A stretch of 12,607 bases of DNA. Source: Planctomycetota bacterium (GTDB taxonomy: Bacteria; Planctomycetota; Planctomycetia; Planctomycetales; Planctomycetaceae). Below the pieces are notes generated by a model, which saw only the letters and a program-made list of their open reading frames with translations, had not been told where the DNA came from and searched no databases. Below, piece after piece: positions 6,821 to 12,607 of the stretch. The DNA is taken from assembly GCA_013151585.1 (NCBI GenBank), contig JAADHY010000073.1:1-12607 (forward strand), given 5' to 3'. The first letter of the stretch is position 1. Each line of letters begins with the position of its first letter. The position numbers were made by a program, and so were the translations under genes.

Positions 6821-7597
6821 ATGTTAAAGCAGAAACGAATCGCCGGTTCTCTCATTGTGTTGAGTTTGGCCTTTTGGACTTTCAGCGAACAGGCCGGAGC
6901 TCGGGGACCGCGCGGCTTCAGTCGGGGCGGCAGCCGGGCCGGGGCGCGGGCCGCCGGAGCTGTTCGCCCAGGCAGCGGACGATCGCTGCCGAACGTGTCG
7001 GGCCGGCCTGCGCCGGGGTTCGGTACGGGCGCTCCAGGACGAGGCGGCGCGGGACGTCCCTCTTTCTCCAGCGGAGCCGCGGCGTTTCAGAAGAATCGTC
7101 CTGCCGGTCTCGGGCGGCAGGGGAAACGTCCCCAGCCGCAAACCACACCACGACGGGATTCCTTCGGGTCCGCGGCCCAATCTGTCCAGCAAGGCCGCGC
7201 GGCAAGCGTTCAGAACCGACGAAGCAATCTGCAATCGGCCACGCAAAACGCGGTCAACGCCTGGACGACAGGCCCGCAGCCTTTCACGGCCGCTTGGTAC
7301 TTAGAACATCCTAACGCGTGGAAGGTGACCCACCCTTACGCTCCGGCTGCCGCCGTGGCCCTGACGACGGCCAGCGTCGCTGCCTGGCTGGCCCGGCCGG
7401 TGGTTTCGTCGGCCCCGACCGTCGTGGTCGCGGGGGACGACGCAGAGGCCGATGGGGCGGATGACGATACCAGCTCGGCCGAGTCTTCGGCCGATTCGGG
7501 CGCGTCGTCAAACGGCTCTCCGCCGATCAAACCGTTTGGATGCCGCTGGGTATCTTCACCGTGTACGCTCCGGGAGAGACCTTGCCGACGCGCATGA
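6821..7597 (+). CDS. Secreted Arg/Gly-rich low-complexity protein, 5' part of a frameshifted gene
   Basis: A 258-codon frame with AAGGAGG 5 bases before ATG. Residues 1-27 are a signal peptide (basic start, hydrophobic LIVLSLAFW, cleavage near AGA-RG). Residues about 28-125 are Gly/Arg/Pro-rich and probably disordered. Residues about 131-190 look conserved and folded (AVNAWTTGPQPFTAAWYLEH; HPYAPAAAVALTT). Residues about 204-230 are Asp/Ser-rich. From about residue 233 the translation turns implausible (FGCRWVSSPCTL). The frame one base back, open from 7465, continues as a sensible domain, listed as the next feature. One missing base (or two extra) near 7500-7540 would join them into a protein of about 340 residues. 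The joined architecture matches planctomycete secreted proteins that I recall being labelled mu-protocadherin-like. No function is known. The gene converges on the lactonase gene. Confidence 0.7.
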   Translation: MLKQKRIAGSLIVLSLAFWTFSEQAGARGPRGFSRGGSRAGARAAGAVRPGSGRSLPNVSGRPAPGFGTGAPGRGGAGRPSFSSGAAAFQKNRPAGLGRQGKRPQPQTTPRRDSFGSAAQSVQQGRAASVQNRRSNLQSATQNAVNAWTTGPQPFTAAWYLEHPNAWKVTHPYAPAAAVALTTASVAAWLARPVVSSAPTVVVAGDDAEADGADDDTSSAESSADSGASSNGSPPIKPFGCRWVSSPCTLRERPCRRA

Positions 7598-7842
7598 TCG
7601 AACTGGCATTGGCGCAGGACGGTCGGGTCGGCGGAACGCATTACGACAGGCTACGCAACGAGATCGACACGGTCTCGGGAACCATCGACCGCAGTACGAT
7701 GGTGCTGCGATGGAAAATCGGCGAAAAAGGCGGCGTCTTCGAAACCCCGTTGGACGCCCTCACCGAAGCCGAAGCGTCGATCACCGTGCATTTGCCGGAC
7801 GGGGCCGTGACGCAATGGCGGCTCGTCAAACGCGGTTCCTGA
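7540..7842 (+). CDS. C-terminal domain of the frameshifted secreted protein
   Basis: The 3' part of the gene starting at 6821. The first ATG is at 7540, but it has no ribosome binding site, and the frame is open from 7465, so this is a continuation and not an independent gene. It reads as a compact domain of about 100 residues: WMPLGIFTVY at the junction (the W codon at 7537), then TRMIELALAQDGRVGGTHYD, a second strand pair with VSGTIDRSTMVLRWKIG, and TQWRLVKRGS at the end. Alternating hydrophobic strands and turns suggest a beta fold. The base composition matches the upstream part, so the break looks recent or is a sequencing error. No heptameric slippery site for programmed -1 frameshifting is visible in the overlap. 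Confidence 0.6.
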   Translation: MPLGIFTVYAPGETLPTRMIELALAQDGRVGGTHYDRLRNEIDTVSGTIDRSTMVLRWKIGEKGGVFETPLDALTEAEASITVHLPDGAVTQWRLVKRGS

Positions 7843-7871
7843 GGTGTGCCCGCGGTCGCAATTGCCGTGGC

Positions 7872-7888
7872 TGACCGCTCCGCGGTCA
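7872..7888. terminator. Hairpin 1 in the convergent junction
   Basis: TGACCGC-TCC-GCGGTCA, a perfect 7-base-pair stem with a 3-base loop, begins 30 bases after the end of the secreted-protein gene. AA follows on the plus strand and there is no T-run. It may end transcription from either side or be a short palindromic repeat. Confidence 0.4.
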
Positions 7889-7933
7889 AAGCGTCCCTAA
7901 CTCGCGCTCGTTGCAAACAGCCGAAAACGTTTG

Positions 7934-7948
7934 GATCGCGGAGCGATC
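7934..7948. repeat. Hairpin 2 in the convergent junction (GATCGC-GGA-GCGATC)
   Basis: A 6-base-pair stem with a GGA loop, of the same form as the first hairpin read on the opposite strand (GCGGTCA equivalent with GGA loop). The similar size, loop and position suggest diverged copies of one intergenic element. Confidence 0.4.
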
Positions 7949-8023
7949 GACGGCTTTCTCGGCCGGTGGCTTTCCTTCGCCGTCTTGAGACAAACTCCAA
8001 GCCACCGCGCTTACAAGGGACTC

Positions 8024-8040
8024 GCACGCCGAAAGCGTGT
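8024..8040. terminator. Hairpin 3, past the end of the lactonase gene
   Basis: CACGC-CGAAA-GCGTG (8025-8039) plus a flanking G-T pair lies 15 bases beyond the lactonase stop codon on the minus strand. No T-run follows. It is a candidate terminator for the hemE-lactonase unit. Confidence 0.35.
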
Positions 8041-8054
8041 GCGTGGAATCCGGG

Positions 8055-9326
8055 TCATTCCGACGGATGAGGCTGGTTCGTTGATGGCAGAATGCGGACG
8101 CAGGCCGGAGCGCCGGCTCGAATCGAGTGGCCGGTCGGCTGCAGCGTACCAGTGTCGCGATTTATGCGGAAGACGACCACGTTGCCGCTTACCCGATTCC
8201 CTGCGACTAGAAACCGTCCGTCCCGGTCAATGACAAAGTTCCGCGGCCATTCGCCCTGGCTCGGTTCACACCCCAGCGCCGTCAGTTTGCCTGTCTCCGG
8301 ATCAATGCGAAAAACGGCGATGCTGTTGTGGCCGCGGTTGGAACCGTAGAGGAACCGCCCGGAAGGATGCACGGCAATCTCGGACGTGTAGCTTTCGCCT
8401 TGGAAGTCGTCGGGCAGAGTCGAGACGGTCTGCATCGGCTCCAGGCGTCCGCGGTCGGCGTCGTAACGGAAGGCAACGATCGTCGACGACAGCTCGTTGA
8501 TCACATACGCCCACCGGCCGTTTGGGTGGAAAGTGAAGTGTCGCGGGCCGGAGCCGGGAGCAAGGGAGACGTGGGGCGGATCGTGCGGTGTCAGGGTTCC
8601 GTCGGAGGAGTCAAACCGGTAAATGAAGATTTTGTCGACGCCCAGGTCGGCGACGAAGGCAAAGCGGTTTCGCGGGTCAAGATTGATGGAGTGGGGATGA
8701 GGAGCCTCTTGCCGCTTCGGATTCGCGCTGGAACCTTGATGCTGAATCAGCGTCGTCGGTTGGCCCAAAGACCCGTCGTCCTGGATCGGCAAGACCGCCA
8801 CGTTGCCGCCGGTGTAGTTCACAACCAAGACCCACTTTCCAGTGGCATCCACGATCAAGTGGCACGGGATCGCGCCGCCGGTGGGCTGCTGGTTTAAGAG
8901 TTTCAAGTCGCCCGTTTGTCGCTCGATGGCGAAAGCGCTCACGGCTCCGGTCTTTTCGCCCCGAAACTCATTGACTTCGTTCGTGACGTACAGACACGGT
9001 TTCGACGGATGGAACGCCAAAAACGACGCGCTGACGGTCTCGGCTGCCAGCTCAGGCGCCGTTAACTCGCCGGTCTCCACATTCAGCCACGACCGGTAAA
9101 TCCCTTTGCCGGCAAATTGAGTGTAGGCGCCGATGTAAAGGCGAACGCTTTTCCGCTCTGTCGCTTCGTGTGCCTGTCCGTTCGTCTGATTCATCGCGAC
9201 CTCCTTCTTGCCGGTGGAAGGAACGCCCCGGCCGCCGCTGGCCTGTCCCGCGACAAGTGCGACCAGCGACACCAGTGTCGTCCCACAACCTATCGCAGCC
9301 CTCCACGATCTTGTCAGAACCATCAC
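8055..9326 (-). CDS. Lactonase family protein (6-phosphogluconolactonase-like seven-bladed propeller)
   Basis: A member of the YbhE/Pgl-type lactonase family, which in E. coli hydrolyses 6-phosphogluconolactone; the natural substrate here is unknown. Recurrent blade phrases are visible: YIGAYTQFAGKGIYRS opening blade 1, ASFLAFHPSKPCLYVTNEV, HLIVDATGKWVLVVNYTGG, HSINLDPRNRFAFVADLG, GPRHFTFHPNGRWAYVINEL, IAVHPSGRFLYGSNRGHNS and NFVIDRDGRFLVAGNR. The start is ambiguous. GTG 9326 has GGAGG 7 bases upstream and gives a 423-residue product with a signal-like N-terminus (GTTLVSLVALVAG). ATG 9194 has AAGGAGG 5 bases upstream and gives a 379-residue cytosolic product of normal family length. The gene begins 29 bases after hemE ends, so the two are probably co-transcribed. 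Confidence 0.88.
   Translation of the reverse strand: MMVLTRSWRAAIGCGTTLVSLVALVAGQASGGRGVPSTGKKEVAMNQTNGQAHEATERKSVRLYIGAYTQFAGKGIYRSWLNVETGELTAPELAAETVSASFLAFHPSKPCLYVTNEVNEFRGEKTGAVSAFAIERQTGDLKLLNQQPTGGAIPCHLIVDATGKWVLVVNYTGGNVAVLPIQDDGSLGQPTTLIQHQGSSANPKRQEAPHPHSINLDPRNRFAFVADLGVDKIFIYRFDSSDGTLTPHDPPHVSLAPGSGPRHFTFHPNGRWAYVINELSSTIVAFRYDADRGRLEPMQTVSTLPDDFQGESYTSEIAVHPSGRFLYGSNRGHNSIAVFRIDPETGKLTALGCEPSQGEWPRNFVIDRDGRFLVAGNRVSGNVVVFRINRDTGTLQPTGHSIRAGAPACVRILPSTNQPHPSE
9192..9206 (-). promoter_or_regulatory. Strong internal ribosome binding site and alternative lactonase start
   Basis: AAGGAGG (9206-9200) lies 5 bases before ATG 9194-9192, in frame with the lactonase and just upstream of its conserved domain. 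It either marks the true start or gives a second, leaderless form. Confidence 0.55.
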
Positions 9327-9355
9327 CGCATTCCCTCCCCGCAGGCGCCGGCGTG

Positions 9356-10396
9356 CTACCGGGTGCCCATTTCGTGGACCATTTCGACCAAAGCCTTGAC
9401 GTGCTCGTGGGGCATATCCGGTAAAACGCCGTGGCCCAGATTGAAGATGTGGCCCGGCCGCCCCTCAGCCGCGTCCAGAACTGCCCGGACGCGTTGGCGC
9501 AGCGTGTCCAAATCCGCGTAAAGAGAAATGGGGTCCAAATTGCCCTGCACTCCGACGTCATAGCCGAGCTGCGCCCAAGCCTGTTTCAGATCGACGCGCC
9601 AATCCAGTCCGATCACCTGGCCTCCGGCTTCTCGCAGCAGCGGAAGCAGTGCCGGGTTGCCCGTCAGGAAATTGATCACCGGCACGTCCCGCGGGAGACC
9701 TTCGATCAGCCGTTTCGTGTGCGGTAGGACGTATTGCCGATAGTCCGCTGGTGAGAGGCAACCGGCCCAACTGTCGAAGACCTGCACAGCCTGGCAGCCC
9801 GCCTGGACTTGAGCGGTTAAATAGCGGATCAGGCTCGTCGTCAGACGCTCCATTAGCCGGTGCCACGTCTGCGGGGCCGCGAACATCATCGTCTTGGTAT
9901 GTATGTAGTGGCGTGAACCGCCCCCTTCGATCGCGTAGGACGCCAGCGTGAATGGAGCTCCGCCGAAGCCGATGAGCGGGATATCCGGCGGCAGTCCAGC
10001 CCGCACTAATCGTACCGCTTCGAAAACGAACTCCATCTCTCCCACGTCAGTCAATTCTTTCACTCGATCCAGGTCGCCAGCCGTTCGGATCGGGTTGTGG
10101 ATGATCGGCCCCTCGCCTTTGGCGTACTCCAGCTTCAGCCCCATCGGCTCCAGGATCGGTAGCAAATCAGCGAACAGGATCGCCGCGTCGGTTCCCAAAA
10201 CCCGCTGAGCGGTGATCGTCACCTCGGCCGCCAAGTCCGGTCGCTTGCACAGCTCGATCAAAGAGACTTTGTCTCGGACCGCACGGTACTCGGGCAAATA
10301 CCGTCCGGCCTGCCGCATGATCCAGATGGGTGTGGTATCGACCGGCTCACGCCGCGCCGCTCGCAAAAACCGACTGTCTCTCAGTTCCGGTGTCAT
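9356..10396 (-). CDS. hemE: Uroporphyrinogen decarboxylase
   Basis: Converts uroporphyrinogen III to coproporphyrinogen III by four decarboxylations in cytosolic heme synthesis, without a cofactor. The start at ATG 10396 gives 346 residues, the normal family length; the frame is open further upstream, but that extension is not family-like. AAAGG lies 4 bases before ATG. Signature 1 is PIWIMRQAGRYLPEYR (23-38), with the substrate-binding arginines. AILFADLLPI carries the catalytic aspartate. Signature 2 is GFGGAPFTLASYAIEGGGS. Further family phrases are VFDSWAGCLSP, VQGNLDP and FNLGHGVLPDMP near the end. It looks complete. The lactonase gene follows 29 bases downstream. Other heme genes are not in the window. 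Confidence 0.97.
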   Translation of the reverse strand: MTPELRDSRFLRAARREPVDTTPIWIMRQAGRYLPEYRAVRDKVSLIELCKRPDLAAEVTITAQRVLGTDAAILFADLLPILEPMGLKLEYAKGEGPIIHNPIRTAGDLDRVKELTDVGEMEFVFEAVRLVRAGLPPDIPLIGFGGAPFTLASYAIEGGGSRHYIHTKTMMFAAPQTWHRLMERLTTSLIRYLTAQVQAGCQAVQVFDSWAGCLSPADYRQYVLPHTKRLIEGLPRDVPVINFLTGNPALLPLLREAGGQVIGLDWRVDLKQAWAQLGYDVGVQGNLDPISLYADLDTLRQRVRAVLDAAEGRPGHIFNLGHGVLPDMPHEHVKALVEMVHEMGTR

Positions 10397-10430
10397 CAAG
10401 CCTTTGCTCCCCCAAGCGGCCGAGCCGCCG

Positions 10431-10447
10431 TCGAGTTTTTGACTCGA
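10431..10447. promoter_or_regulatory. Small inverted repeat in the hemE leader
   Basis: TCGAGT-TTTTG-ACTCGA is a perfect 6-base inverted repeat with a 5-base spacer, centred about 43 bases upstream of the hemE start. It may be an operator or a leader hairpin. No known regulator motif is recognised. Confidence 0.3.
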
Positions 10448-10487
10448 AAGAACCATGCTCTTCCGGGTGTCAGGACGCTGTCGCAGG

Positions 10488-10493
10488 ATTCTA
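10488..10493 (-). promoter_or_regulatory. Candidate -10 box of hemE
   Basis: TAGAAT on the minus strand matches 5 of 6 consensus bases, about 92 bases upstream of the hemE start. The -35 region at the usual spacing is poor. Confidence 0.3.
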
Positions 10494-10621
10494 TCCGGTC
10501 TGTGCTCAAAACGCGACCGGCCGCCGGCACACACCGCTGGCCGAACCCTGGCGAAAGCCGCACCGACCGGTTCCCGTTTTCGTCAATTGTCGACTGCCAA
10601 TGGACCAGCCGGAAATGCGTA

Positions 10622-10651
10622 TTGACCGAATCCCTGCGCCAAACGTACCAT
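10622..10651 (+). promoter_or_regulatory. Candidate promoter of the glycosyltransferase gene
   Basis: TTGACC (10622-10627) and TACCAT (10646-10651) with an 18-base spacer. Transcription would start near 10658, leaving a leader of about 25 bases before ATG 10683. This favours that start over ATG 10668. Confidence 0.4.
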
Positions 10652-10682
10652 TTGCCGCTTTTGAGCAATGACAGAGGGGAGG

Positions 10683-12035
10683 ATGTCGGGCGCGAACCGG
10701 AAGTTGCTGGTCGTTCTCGGCTGCGCGCTGCTATTGCGGCTCGTAGCGGCGGTCGGCGTCCAGGCTTATCTGGATCGGCAGCCGGGGAAGCAGTTCCTGA
10801 TCGAAGGGGATGCCTGGGGCTACTGGGAACTCGGTCGAAAGCTGGCTCATGGCAAGCCGTTCGAGATTCACCACCCGCCTCGACGGGTTCACCGCATGCC
10901 CGGCTTCCCGATGGTGCTAGCCGGCTGCATCAGAGTGTTCGGCGAGAACCTGTTGGCCACACGACTCGTCCTGGCCGTTGTCGGAACCGGCGCCTGCTGG
11001 ATGGTCTACCTGCTGGGAAAAGAGCTCTGCGATCCGGCAACCGGGCTGCTCGCCGCAGCGCTGGCGGCCATCATTCCCCACTTCGTCGGGTTTAGCGTGT
11101 TAGTCCTGACCGAGACGACCTTTGCCGGCCTGCTGGTGTTAAGCCTCTGGTGCATGGCGCGGTTGGTCCGAAGGGCTGCCCGCGGCGGGCCCGCCGTTCC
11201 AACGTGTCTCTCACGCGATGCTCTTGGAAGCCGCGACAACGGGCAACATCCCAGCCGGGTGGCCGTCTGCGCATGCCTGTGGGCACTGGCAACCGGCGCA
11301 GCGGTAGCTCTGGCGACCTATGCGCGTCCAAGCTGGCTGCTGGCTGGTCCGGCGTTTGCCCTAGGAATTGTCTGGGCGGGACGAGCTCAGCGGACGGCGT
11401 GGATGACGGCCGCAATGCTACTGCTCGGTGTGTTCGCAGCGCTGTTGCCTTGGATCGTCCGCAACTGGCGCGTCACGGGGGGACGAGTCGTCGTGACTAC
11501 TTTGTGGCTCGGCCCGAGCCTTTACGACGGCCTGAATCCCGAAGCGACCGGCGAGAGCGACATGACTTTTTTCGACCGAGACAACTTGATGAGCCGCATG
11601 AGCGAATACGAAGTCAACCGGTATTACACGCAAAAGGCGCTGGAGTTCGCTGTCAAGCATCCGGGCCGCACCTTGAAGTTGGCGGCGGTCAAGCTGGGAC
11701 GGTTTTGGAAACCGTGGCCGAATGCAGAACAGTTCCGGCAGTCGCTGCGGTTGGCTGTCCTCGCCTTTTTCGTGACGTTGGTTGTGTTGGCGGTGGTCGG
11801 TGGGTGGCGATGTCGGCATTCCCCGTGGACGTTGCTGTTGACGGCCGGTCCGATTGCATATTTCTCACTACTGCACATGGTCTTTGTCGGATCACTGCGC
11901 TATCGCCTTCCGGCCGAGTATCCGCTTTGCGTTTTGGCGGCTGTGGGCTTCAGGGCTTGGTGGCGAAGCGGCAAACCTTGCGCCGGTGGTGACGTCTTCG
12001 ACGCCACCCCCTGTCCTGACACGCCGCCACCGTGA
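10683..12035 (+). CDS. Integral-membrane glycosyltransferase of the ArnT/PMT type
   Basis: A 450-residue polytopic protein resembling the GT-C enzymes (ArnT, PMT_2 family) that transfer a sugar from a lipid carrier on the outer face of the membrane. I chose ATG 10683 because AGAGGGGAGG lies directly before it; ATG 10668, five codons upstream, has only a weak site. The first helix (about 8-27) leads to a loop with EGDAWGYWELG (about 41-51), the place where family members carry an acidic catalytic residue. MPGFPMVLAG follows, then LTETTFAGL and many further hydrophobic segments. RNWRVTGGR and the loop phrase GLNPEATGES are typical of planctomycete relatives as I recall them, and SLRYRLPAEYPL lies near the end. 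The acceptor is unknown: lipid A-like glycolipid, protein or polysaccharide. A charged insert at about 160-190 is probably a cytosolic loop. A terminator follows, so it is probably a single-gene unit. Confidence 0.82.
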   Translation: MSGANRKLLVVLGCALLLRLVAAVGVQAYLDRQPGKQFLIEGDAWGYWELGRKLAHGKPFEIHHPPRRVHRMPGFPMVLAGCIRVFGENLLATRLVLAVVGTGACWMVYLLGKELCDPATGLLAAALAAIIPHFVGFSVLVLTETTFAGLLVLSLWCMARLVRRAARGGPAVPTCLSRDALGSRDNGQHPSRVAVCACLWALATGAAVALATYARPSWLLAGPAFALGIVWAGRAQRTAWMTAAMLLLGVFAALLPWIVRNWRVTGGRVVVTTLWLGPSLYDGLNPEATGESDMTFFDRDNLMSRMSEYEVNRYYTQKALEFAVKHPGRTLKLAAVKLGRFWKPWPNAEQFRQSLRLAVLAFFVTLVVLAVVGGWRCRHSPWTLLLTAGPIAYFSLLHMVFVGSLRYRLPAEYPLCVLAAVGFRAWWRSGKPCAGGDVFDATPCPDTPPP

Positions 12036-12347
12036 CCGCGCCCTTTGCGACGAACATGTCCGTCTGATGGAAAGTAACCGTCCCTCGTTCCTTCACAAGC
12101 GGAGGAGAAAACTGTCAGTTCGGAATCCAGAATCATGATCACGCCGGGCACCAATGTTGACAGCCGCAATTTCTGCGCCAGAGCGTTTCCGTTGATACCC
12201 CGCATCGGTGGTGCACCGGGGGGCCATGCGGCGTCGCCGCCCGTGAGCGCCGCTTCCGACACACGAGAAGCGGCGTTTCTCTGGCACTCGAAAAAATGGC
12301 GCTGAGAACATCTACGTTTCGGAGGCTACAGGCGGGCTGAACCGCTG
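12036..12347. other. Spacer between glycosyltransferase and AsmA-like genes
   Basis: 312 bases. It holds GC-rich dyads (CGGTG-GTG-CACCG near 12205; GCGGCG-T-CGCCGC near 12230) and the terminator at 12246-12280. A 56-codon frame from ATG 12135 has no ribosome binding site and runs through the terminator, so it is not called. A GGAGGAG at 12106-12112 has no usable start after it. Confidence 0.5.
12246..12280 (+). terminator. Intrinsic terminator after the glycosyltransferase gene
   Basis: CGCCGCTTC (12248-12256) pairs perfectly with GAAGCGGCG (12267-12275) around a 10-base loop; flanking G-T and A-T pairs extend it to 11. TTTCTC follows on the plus strand. It lies about 210 bases after the glycosyltransferase stop and about 70 bases before the next start. 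Confidence 0.6.
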
Positions 12348-12607
12348 ATGAAAACTTTGCGAGTCACCCTTAAGTACGCTTTGGTTTTGCTGCTGCTTTT
12401 GGTGGCAGTCGGGGGATGGTACGGTTATCAGCAATGGGTCCGGCGAGGGGAACTGATTCGCCAGCAAATCCTCTCGCAGGCCGCTCAATTGGCGCCGCAC
12501 TGGGACGTGCGCATCGGAGCCTGTCGGCTAGAGCTGTTGAATCGGGTCCGGCTGGAAAACTTATCTCTGGGCGCGCGTGATCAAGCCCGACCGATTCTGA
12601 CGCTGCC
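12348..12607 (+). CDS. Membrane-anchored AsmA/TamB-like protein (N-terminal part, runs off right edge)
   Basis: The first 86 residues of a longer protein. MKTLRVTLKYALVLLLLLVA is a basic start followed by a single membrane helix (about 10-28). An amphipathic stretch comes next (ELIRQQILSQAAQLAP, about 37-52), and then a segment ending in LLNRVRLENLSLGARD (about 65-80). A short N-terminal anchor followed by an amphipathic helix and 'R-V-x-L-E-N-L-S-L' is the usual opening of AsmA/TamB-type proteins, in which repeated beta strands form a periplasmic lipid-transport groove. This assignment is an inference from a short fragment. No close ribosome binding site is visible before ATG 12348; GGAGG at 12321-12325 is 22 bases away. 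Other single-pass envelope proteins remain possible. Confidence 0.6.
   Translation, partial: MKTLRVTLKYALVLLLLLVAVGGWYGYQQWVRRGELIRQQILSQAAQLAPHWDVRIGACRLELLNRVRLENLSLGARDQARPILTL

Noticed and set aside
7500..7540. Programmed -1 frameshift in the secreted-protein gene
   Set aside because: No X-XXY-YYZ slippery heptamer in the right phase and no obvious downstream stimulator, so mutation or sequencing error is more likely.
10397..10534. 46-residue N-terminal extension of hemE
   Set aside because: It would exceed normal family length and overlaps the candidate leader; ATG 10396 fits the conserved start.
12135..12305. 56-codon plus-strand frame after the glycosyltransferase gene
   Set aside because: No ribosome binding site, and it reads straight through the intrinsic terminator.
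1..12607. CRISPR array, tRNA, rRNA, insertion sequence or prophage
   Set aside because: No regularly spaced repeats, no tRNA-like cloverleaf or rRNA sequence noticed, and no transposase, integrase or terminal inverted repeats with target duplications.

Overview
The window is about 12.6 kb of GC-rich DNA, most likely from a planctomycete (Planctomycetota, Pirellula-like). No ribosomal RNA or marker phylogeny is present, so this rests on gene content: an exported PQQ-type propeller protein with an N-terminal methyltransferase-like segment, a degenerate J-domain/MshEN/two-helix membrane protein beside a lid-less Hsp70, a secreted Arg/Gly-rich protein with a conserved C-terminal domain, long gene-free spacers, and short hairpin repeats around GCTAGC and AAAGCCCGACGTGCC. 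It looks chromosomal. I see no transposase, integrase, CRISPR array, tRNA or rRNA.

Layout. From 1 to 5658 every gene is on the minus strand. Read in transcription order they are the short Hsp70 (5658-4081), the J-like/MshEN membrane protein (3902-2886), a flagellin-like protein (2581-1178) and, after a 612-base repeat-bearing spacer, the start of an exported PQQ-propeller protein that runs off the left edge (565-1). From 5659 to 6820 there is no convincing gene: a candidate Hsp70 promoter and leader, a second copy of the spacer repeat, an AT-rich tract and a coding-like relic. From 6821 to 7842 on the plus strand lies a secreted low-complexity protein whose frame is broken near 7500-7540. It converges on a minus-strand pair, hemE (10396-9356) and a seven-bladed propeller lactonase (9326-8055), 29 bases apart and probably co-transcribed. 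The convergent junction holds three small hairpins. Divergent from hemE, on the plus strand, is an integral-membrane ArnT/PMT-type glycosyltransferase (10683-12035), followed by a good intrinsic terminator and the start of a membrane-anchored protein resembling AsmA/TamB-type proteins (12348 to the right edge).

Functional reading. hemE supplies coproporphyrinogen III for heme synthesis. The lactonase may act in sugar-lactone turnover and could be made in exported and cytosolic forms. The glycosyltransferase and the AsmA-like protein point to cell-envelope work. The most unusual part is the Hsp70/J-like pair. The Hsp70 keeps its ATPase motifs but lacks the helical lid and the hydrophobic interdomain linker. 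The J-like partner lacks the HPD motif, and carries an MshEN domain (a fold that can bind cyclic di-GMP) and two membrane helices. Both sides of the usual Hsp70-J contact are therefore changed together, which suggests a specialised membrane-tethered chaperone module. The Hsp70 mRNA may also carry a small hairpin over its ribosome binding site.
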